A DNA stretch of 64,000 nucleotides from contig JACTUC010000001.1 in NCBI GenBank assembly GCA_015660995.1, forward strand, positions 86,966-150,965, written 5' to 3'. The translations under genes were made by a program, and so were the position numbers. Positions 63,316 through 64,000 of the stretch are shown here, piece by piece. Source of the stretch: Candidatus Methanomethylicaceae archaeon (GTDB taxonomy: Archaea > Thermoproteota > Methanomethylicia > Methanomethylicales > Methanomethylicaceae). Numbering within the stretch: position 1 is the stretch's first letter; each line of letters begins with the position of its first letter. The notes under the pieces were generated by a model. That model did not search any database. It saw only the letters and a list, made by a program, of their open reading frames with translations, and had not been told where the DNA came from.

Positions 63316-64000
63316 TTACTCTTTCTTAAGGCGTCCCTTTAACTTCTCCATCACCTGGGGGAGGGTCGTGTACTCCATCTCCTCCGGCCCCAGCCTCTCC
63401 GGCATGAACGGACCATGCCGCCTCATGTAATCAGCGATCTCAAGCGCCTTGTTCCTAGTCAGGTCGAAGGCGGGATCGTCGAAGAGATCAGAAGGGCCTA
63501 CTAATTTGGAGTTCTTTATCTGGAAACCAAATGCCACAAACCGTGGCGGGCCGTCGAACCTTGTGCACTTTGCGTTTCTCTGCGCCACTGGCATCATAGG
63601 CCCATAGTGCGAGCCTCTCATCCACCCAGCCACTAAGTGCGGGAATGCGAATGGCTCAAGGATCTCGCCGACTGCTGGCAGTCCGTGCTGTGCCCTCACG
63701 ATCGCAACAGGGTCGTCCTTGCCAACATACCTGCCTGCTATGAGCGAGAGTTTCGTAATGCTGACAGAGGCTGCGACAGTCCTGTCATCTTTCCTCATAA
63801 TTTTCTTCAGGATGTACCTTCCCGTAGTGCCGATCAGGGCGAGCAGGTCATACGATTCCTCGGGCGTACTAAGCTCGTACGAGCTGCCTTCTATAACATC
63901 CAACACATCAAAGATAAAGCCATCATGCATTTTCGGATCGATCACTAAGCCTGCAGAGGAGAACGGGTCTGCGAAGATCTTATACATTGGCAGGTTGAAC
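63316..64000 (-). CDS. fbp: Fructose-1,6-bisphosphate aldolase/phosphatase (5' end cut by window edge)
   Basis: The C-terminal ~227 residues of the bifunctional archaeal gluconeogenic enzyme. The visible part starts FNLPMYKIFADPFSSAGL (metal-binding region) and includes WMRGSHYGPMMPVAQ and CTRFDGPPRFVAFGFQ, both typical. Homology continues upstream out of the window on the minus strand. The stop is at 63316. Its presence fits autotrophic or gluconeogenic growth. Confidence 0.95.
   Translation of the reverse strand, partial: FNLPMYKIFADPFSSAGLVIDPKMHDGFIFDVLDVIEGSSYELSTPEESYDLLALIGTTGRYILKKIMRKDDRTVAASVSITKLSLIAGRYVGKDDPVAIVRAQHGLPAVGEILEPFAFPHLVAGWMRGSHYGPMMPVAQRNAKCTRFDGPPRFVAFGFQIKNSKLVGPSDLFDDPAFDLTRNKALEIADYMRRHGPFMPERLGPEEMEYTTLPQVMEKLKGRLKKE

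Noticed and set aside
1..64000. tRNA genes, rRNA genes, CRISPR arrays and IS elements
   Set aside because: No T-arm/anticodon patterns, repeat-spacer arrays or transposase genes were found when reading both strands.

Overview
The window reads as one continuous archaeal chromosome segment. Archaeal traits are TATA-box promoters, frequent GTG and TTG starts, leaderless or GGTGAT-type translation starts, and gene content: HerA-NurA-Mre11-Rad50, Hjc, archaeal PDCD5, ApgM, bifunctional FBP aldolase/phosphatase, geranylgeranyl reductase and GTP cyclohydrolase IB. A short ESCRT-III (CdvB-like) protein points to the TACK side. A methanogenesis marker 8 (DUF2099) homologue, class III ribonucleotide reductase, an HdrB-like CCG protein and a membrane pyrophosphatase point to a strict anaerobe of methanogenic ancestry. 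A Methanomethylicia (Verstraetearchaeota)-like or related methanogenic TACK lineage is my inference; no rRNA or mcr gene is present to prove it.

Layout. 1-5.7 kb: end-resection operon nurA-herA-mre11-rad50 on the minus strand (rad50 runs off the left edge), divergent from a PfkB-family kinase. 6.8-14.5 kb: a 36-aa zinc ribbon, then a compact histidine operon transcribed leftwards, hisZ-hisG-hisD-hisC-hisB-hisH-hisA-hisF-hisIE, with mostly overlapping genes. 14.7-18.5 kb: an unknown protein, a frameshifted redoxin, nrdD and nrdG. 18.6-26.6 kb: secreted beta-propeller protein, ZPR1 zinc finger, PLP sulfur-amino-acid enzyme, TldD, an HprK-like P-loop protein, ApgM and a PspC protein. 26.7-33.6 kb: pterin and deazaguanine genes (DHPS-like, QueD-like, GTP cyclohydrolase IB), nitroreductase, TPR protein, LysE exporter, RNase HI, FAH hydrolase and geranylgeranyl reductase. 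33.7-37.7 kb: YjbQ, creatininase/ArfB-like protein, Obg/YchF-like GTPase, NUDIX, Hjc, PDCD5. 37.8-42.4 kb: grpE-dnaK-dnaJ and a disordered basic protein. 42.4-43.5 kb: a gene-free stretch with several TATA-box-plus-hairpin units that look like small RNA genes. 43.5-53.2 kb: HdrB-like/LUD pair, CdvB-like ESCRT-III, DUF47 and PiT phosphate genes, MarC, an aminotransferase, a frameshifted zinc ribbon, a DUF6951-like protein, ACT protein, PaaK-type ligase and a small tyrosine recombinase. 53.5-64 kb: zinc-ribbon membrane protein, a TPP-riboswitch-controlled thiW operon with a P-loop ATPase, a winged-helix protein, V4R protein facing the DUF2099 protein, a small RHH-like protein, H+-PPase, a fumarate-reductase-like flavoprotein, a MoaD-like carrier and the partial FBP aldolase/phosphatase.

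Most notable: an archaeal TPP riboswitch whose 3' strand contains the thiW ribosome-binding site, followed by an unfamiliar non-ABC ATPase; the RNA-like cluster at 42.5-43.3 kb; a DnaK whose phosphate-2 Asp is Ser; an 18-bp palindrome beside an orphan recombinase; palindromes on the nrdD and apgM start regions; and three genes (hisZ, a redoxin, a zinc ribbon) that need a one-base frame change, which may be real or assembly error. No tRNA, rRNA, CRISPR array or IS element was found.
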